Source: an uncultured bacterium (lineage in GTDB: Bacteria; Cyanobacteriota; Vampirovibrionia; Gastranaerophilales; Gastranaerophilaceae). Taken from it: DNA of 53,278 nt. The notes beneath the pieces were generated by a model, which was not told the origin of the DNA, did no database searches, and saw only the letters and a list, made by a program, of their open reading frames with translations. Positions within the stretch are counted from its first letter, which is position 1; the number at the start of each line of letters is the position of its first letter. Made by a program: the position numbers and the translations under genes. Shown one piece after another: positions 50,867 through 53,278 of this stretch. The DNA lies in the NCBI GenBank assembly GCA_949296425.1, contig CASFPN010000039.1, positions 1-53,278 on the forward strand, written 5' to 3'.

Positions 50867-51787
50867 ATGATAACTGAGACGCTAAATAATCCTAATAGGG
50901 ATGAAAGAATCAGAATGTGGAATATATATAAAATTATGTTCACACTATTACTAACTATGGAAGGCGACGAAGTTTTTGGTGAAAGACCACTAAAAGATAA
51001 GTGTGAATTAATGTTTGATTACATCAAATATTTAACTAACGACGGTATTCAAAGGCTACGCCAAGAAATAGATTCGGAGAACTACGAATTGAGCAAAGTT
51101 GTCCCCAATTATGATGAATGCAAAATACCCGATGTCGATGACGTTAAATTACTTAAAAATTTTACAAGTATAGATATATTAAACTTTTTTAACGACGCAA
51201 TCCTTAAAGGCTATATGCTTATTGAAGAGGACGCTTTTCTATTATTACCTTTCTCAATTTCTATGGCGACTACTATTCTTGCAATTAGCCTTATGAGTTA
51301 TAATGAAACCTACATAACACTTGAAGATATAAAATTGCGTTGTGAAACTGATGGCGTTTTCGATTACATCCAACAAGGTTATGAAAAAATTGGCGATAAT
51401 AGAAATCTAGATTTTATAAAAAACAAAGTCATGCACAAAGTTATCAACAATTTATGCGATAAACATAATTTAGAAGAAATTGGGTTTGAAAAAATTAATG
51501 ATAAAAAATTTAGAATTATACATAACCGACATTCATCTTTATTTCAGAATAATATCGATTGGCGCAAGCAAGCTTATATAGAGTCAGCTAGGCAAGAAAT
51601 AAAAAAACAGAAAACTTTCTGTGAAGTGATGTTCTTTATTGGATTAGTTCTTGCTGTAATTGGAAGTATTTTAATCGCAAGTAATACTTCATTGGGAGCA
51701 GGCATAGCTATATTAGTCATAGGTATAGTGATTGGTGTCTTAGGTGCTATAGGAAGTTTCTTATTATCAGGCTATAAAACTAAATAA
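50867..51787 (+). CDS. Lysogeny-module membrane protein
   Basis: 306 residues. Residues 1-245 are soluble and mixed alpha/beta. The C-terminus has two hydrophobic helices (about 253-273 and 278-301) rich in Gly, Ile and Val that form a membrane hairpin. It starts four bases after the repressor stop with an AAGGAG site, so it is expressed in the lysogen. Superinfection exclusion or another prophage-conferred trait is plausible. No family was recognised. Confidence 0.5.
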   Translation: MITETLNNPNRDERIRMWNIYKIMFTLLLTMEGDEVFGERPLKDKCELMFDYIKYLTNDGIQRLRQEIDSENYELSKVVPNYDECKIPDVDDVKLLKNFTSIDILNFFNDAILKGYMLIEEDAFLLLPFSISMATTILAISLMSYNETYITLEDIKLRCETDGVFDYIQQGYEKIGDNRNLDFIKNKVMHKVINNLCDKHNLEEIGFEKINDKKFRIIHNRHSSLFQNNIDWRKQAYIESARQEIKKQKTFCEVMFFIGLVLAVIGSILIASNTSLGAGIAILVIGIVIGVLGAIGSFLLSGYKTK

Positions 51788-51841
51788 AAAGGTGCCCCAC
51801 CGACCAAAGCGAGCACCAAAATAGTAAAGGAGTTTCAAAAA

Positions 51842-51913
51842 ATGACTACATTTTTCAAAACCATTTTTATTTTAACACAAGAGAAAGGAGAAAAATATGG
51901 CAATTTGTTATGA
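51842..51913 (+). CDS. 23-residue leader peptide overlapping the integrase start
   Basis: An ATG with AAAGGAG 9 bases upstream encodes MTTFFKTIFILTQEKGEKYG and stops 14 bases inside the integrase gene in another frame. Arrival of ribosomes at the overlapping stop could control integrase translation. It might instead be a fortuitous ORF. Confidence 0.4.
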   Translation: MTTFFKTIFILTQEKGEKYGNLL

Positions 51914-53003
51914 TAGTTCACGTAAGCTTTATTACATTTCTTATAGGTTAACTTTGCCTACAGGCGAAATAAAATCAAGAAAAATAAGAAATACTGAGCG
52001 GACAAGAAAAAGAGTTGTTCAGCAAATTGAACTTGATGAAATTGAAAAAGACAAAGAAAAAATTCTCAAGGGTTATCACAAGAAAAAAGACACTTTTGAA
52101 AATCTCGTAGATATATATTTCAGACAATGTGAACTAACAAAAAAAGATAGCACAAACTACGGCAACAAACTTGTTTTTAAAAATTATATTTTCCCTTGTT
52201 TAGACAAGTCACTTTCGCTTGAAGCAATATTTGAGCCATCCAATATGTTGTCTCTAGTTGGTAAAATAAAAGACCTTTGTAAAACAAAAAACGTGACTAC
52301 AAAGCGTCTTAATATATCAATAACTTTGTTAAGAGAACTTTATGATCAAGCTTTTCAATTAGACTTAATAAGTGCAAATTCATATAACAAAGGCAAATTG
52401 CTTTTAAAACACGACAAAGTTGTAAAAGTTAAAACAGAAAAATTAATGTTTTGGACGCCAGAGCAATTCGACCAATTTATTGCAACATTTGATAAGGAAG
52501 ACCAAAAATGGAAAATGTTTTTTGAAGTTGCATATTGGGGCGCTTTTAGAATTGGAGAAATCCTTGCTCTAAAATGGGAAGATTTTAATTACGAAAAGAA
52601 GACTCTAAATGTAAATAAAACCATTGATAAAAATGGAAAAATATCAACCACCAAAAATAAGGCTAGTATAGACGATGTTGAAATACCTGATAAAATCGCT
52701 GACGAACTATTAGAATATAGAAAATCTTACAACAATCCTTTTGATAGCGATTATATGTTTTTTATAAGACATACTTCACGCACGTCAACAAAAAGAATAA
52801 TGGATAAGCATATCAAAATGGCTAATTTGCCTCACATTAAATTTCACTCATTAAGACATTCAATGGCTTCAAGGATGATTAACGCTGGCGTTTTACCACT
52901 TTATGTAAGTAAGCACTTAAGACACGCCTCAACGCAGCAAACTCTTGATACTTATTCGCACTTGTTCCCTAAAGTTGGTCAAGGAATAATGAACCAAATT
53001 TAG
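51897..53003 (+). CDS. int: Tyrosine integrase
   Basis: 368 residues. An N-terminal arm-binding region (LYYISYRLTLPTGEIKSRKI), a core-binding domain (about 60-170) and the catalytic domain with Arg218 (RIGEIL), His317-x-x-Arg320 (HSLRHS), His343 (RHAS) and Tyr353 (TYSH). It recombines attP with the tRNA-Gly attB and lies next to attR. The AAAGGAG site is strong. Confidence 0.95.
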   Translation: MAICYDSSRKLYYISYRLTLPTGEIKSRKIRNTERTRKRVVQQIELDEIEKDKEKILKGYHKKKDTFENLVDIYFRQCELTKKDSTNYGNKLVFKNYIFPCLDKSLSLEAIFEPSNMLSLVGKIKDLCKTKNVTTKRLNISITLLRELYDQAFQLDLISANSYNKGKLLLKHDKVVKVKTEKLMFWTPEQFDQFIATFDKEDQKWKMFFEVAYWGAFRIGEILALKWEDFNYEKKTLNVNKTIDKNGKISTTKNKASIDDVEIPDKIADELLEYRKSYNNPFDSDYMFFIRHTSRTSTKRIMDKHIKMANLPHIKFHSLRHSMASRMINAGVLPLYVSKHLRHASTQQTLDTYSHLFPKVGQGIMNQI

Positions 53004-53028
53004 AACTTCAACACTTATACACTGTTAA

Positions 53029-53065
53029 AAAACTGGTCTTAGATTGACCAGTTTTATTTTATTAT
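53029..53065. terminator. Bidirectional terminator at the attR border
   Basis: AAAACTGGTC (phage side) pairs with GACCAGTTTT (inside the att repeat) in a perfect 10-bp stem with a 7-base loop. On the + strand a T-rich run follows (integrase), and on the minus strand TTTTTT (tRNA). Confidence 0.8.
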
Positions 53066-53181
53066 TTTTCGCTATATTTCGTTGGGTTTCATTTTGCCTT
53101 TGCTCCCCAAATGCTCCCCAAATTGCTCCCCAAGAGTTAAATAATGCGATAGTTATCGTGTTTGGAGCAGGTGACGGGAAT
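53043..53181. repeat. attR: attR, right copy of the 139-bp att repeat
   Basis: Identical to attL but continuing into the intact tRNA-Gly. The repeat keeps 120 bp downstream of the tRNA in addition to its 3' end, far longer than most att cores. The three TGCTCCCCAA decamers lie at 53101-53110, 53112-53121 and 53124-53133. Confidence 0.93.
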
Positions 53182-53236
53182 CGAACCCGCGTAATCAGCT
53201 TGGAAGGCTGATGCTCTACCATTAAACTACACCTGC
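53163..53236 (-). tRNA. tRNA-Gly (TCC)
   Basis: The minus strand reads GCAGGTGTAG TTTAATGGTA at the 5' end and ends CACCTGC TCCA. Acceptor arms GCAGGTG/CACCTGC pair fully, the anticodon stem is CAGC/GCTG with loop CTTCCAA (anticodon TCC), and the T arm is GCGGG TTCGATT CCCGT. The CCA is encoded. The prophage integrated at its 3' end and restores that end. Confidence 0.95.
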
Positions 53237-53278
53237 GCGCTTGATTATTATATTATACAAGGTCTTAATAATCAAATA

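Noticed and set aside
53025-53222. Minus-strand frame of 65 codons over attR and the tRNA
   Set aside because: It runs through the tRNA-Gly gene and the att repeat. This is the kind of false frame often called across tRNA genes, and it lacks a ribosome binding site.
1-53278. Virulent or circular free phage genome
   Set aside because: Two copies of the att repeat, with an intact tRNA next to one and integrase beside it, show an integrated prophage.

Overview
The window is an essentially complete integrated temperate phage of about 53.0 kb with a few dozen bases of host on the right. The DNA is AT-rich and its genes use AGGAG-type ribosome binding sites. TGA is read as a stop (recT ends in TGA) and Trp as TGG. 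The host end carries a tRNA-Gly(TCC). Together these point to a low-GC Gram-positive-lineage host (Bacilli/Erysipelotrichia/Mollicutes type, probably gut-associated). The exact genus cannot be read from the sequence. A perfect 139-bp direct repeat (3-141 and 53043-53181) containing the 3' end of the tRNA marks attL and attR, and the tyrosine integrase lies beside attR.

Layout, right to left. 50.5-53.0 kb (+): lysogeny module with an XRE repressor, a membrane protein and the integrase. 50.38-41.0 kb (-): one long early operon starting from a sigma-A-like promoter divergent from the repressor. It encodes a Cro-like protein, an Xis/HTH-like protein, a YqaJ-type exonuclease, a DUF1351 protein, RecT, an AbrB-like peptide, a replication initiator with iteron-like repeats inside the gene, three OB-fold/SSB-like proteins, a sigma-like HTH protein, a DUF3850 protein, a Tad2-like (anti-Thoeris family) protein and a DUF1064 nuclease. 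34.0-41.0 kb (+): an oppositely transcribed accessory island with an ArdC antirestriction protein, a MoxR/CobS-type AAA+ ATPase with a degenerate VWA-like partner, then a run of small, mostly acidic unknown proteins ending in an LPD28-like protein. A bidirectional terminator separates it from the early operon.

33.35-0.49 kb (-): late genes in virion order. These are a putative small terminase, large terminase, portal, scaffold, major capsid protein with a C-terminal Ig-like domain, head-tail adaptor, two large tail proteins, a block of four membrane proteins, receptor-binding/fibre proteins, several small gut-phage-type proteins, a Q/N-rich protein and a 3161-residue polyvalent ejection-type protein. 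There is no tape measure, tail tube or sheath, so a short-tailed (podovirus-like) particle is expected. The late region is divided into transcription units by hairpin terminators. The last unit has its own good promoter overlapped by a perfect 12-bp inverted repeat.

Points that stand out: no recognisable endolysin, with a membrane-protein cluster where lysis genes might be; the ArdC/AAA+/VWA-like island; a possible RNA switch in front of the scaffold gene; a candidate origin inside the initiator gene; and a 139-bp att repeat carrying a triplicated decamer.
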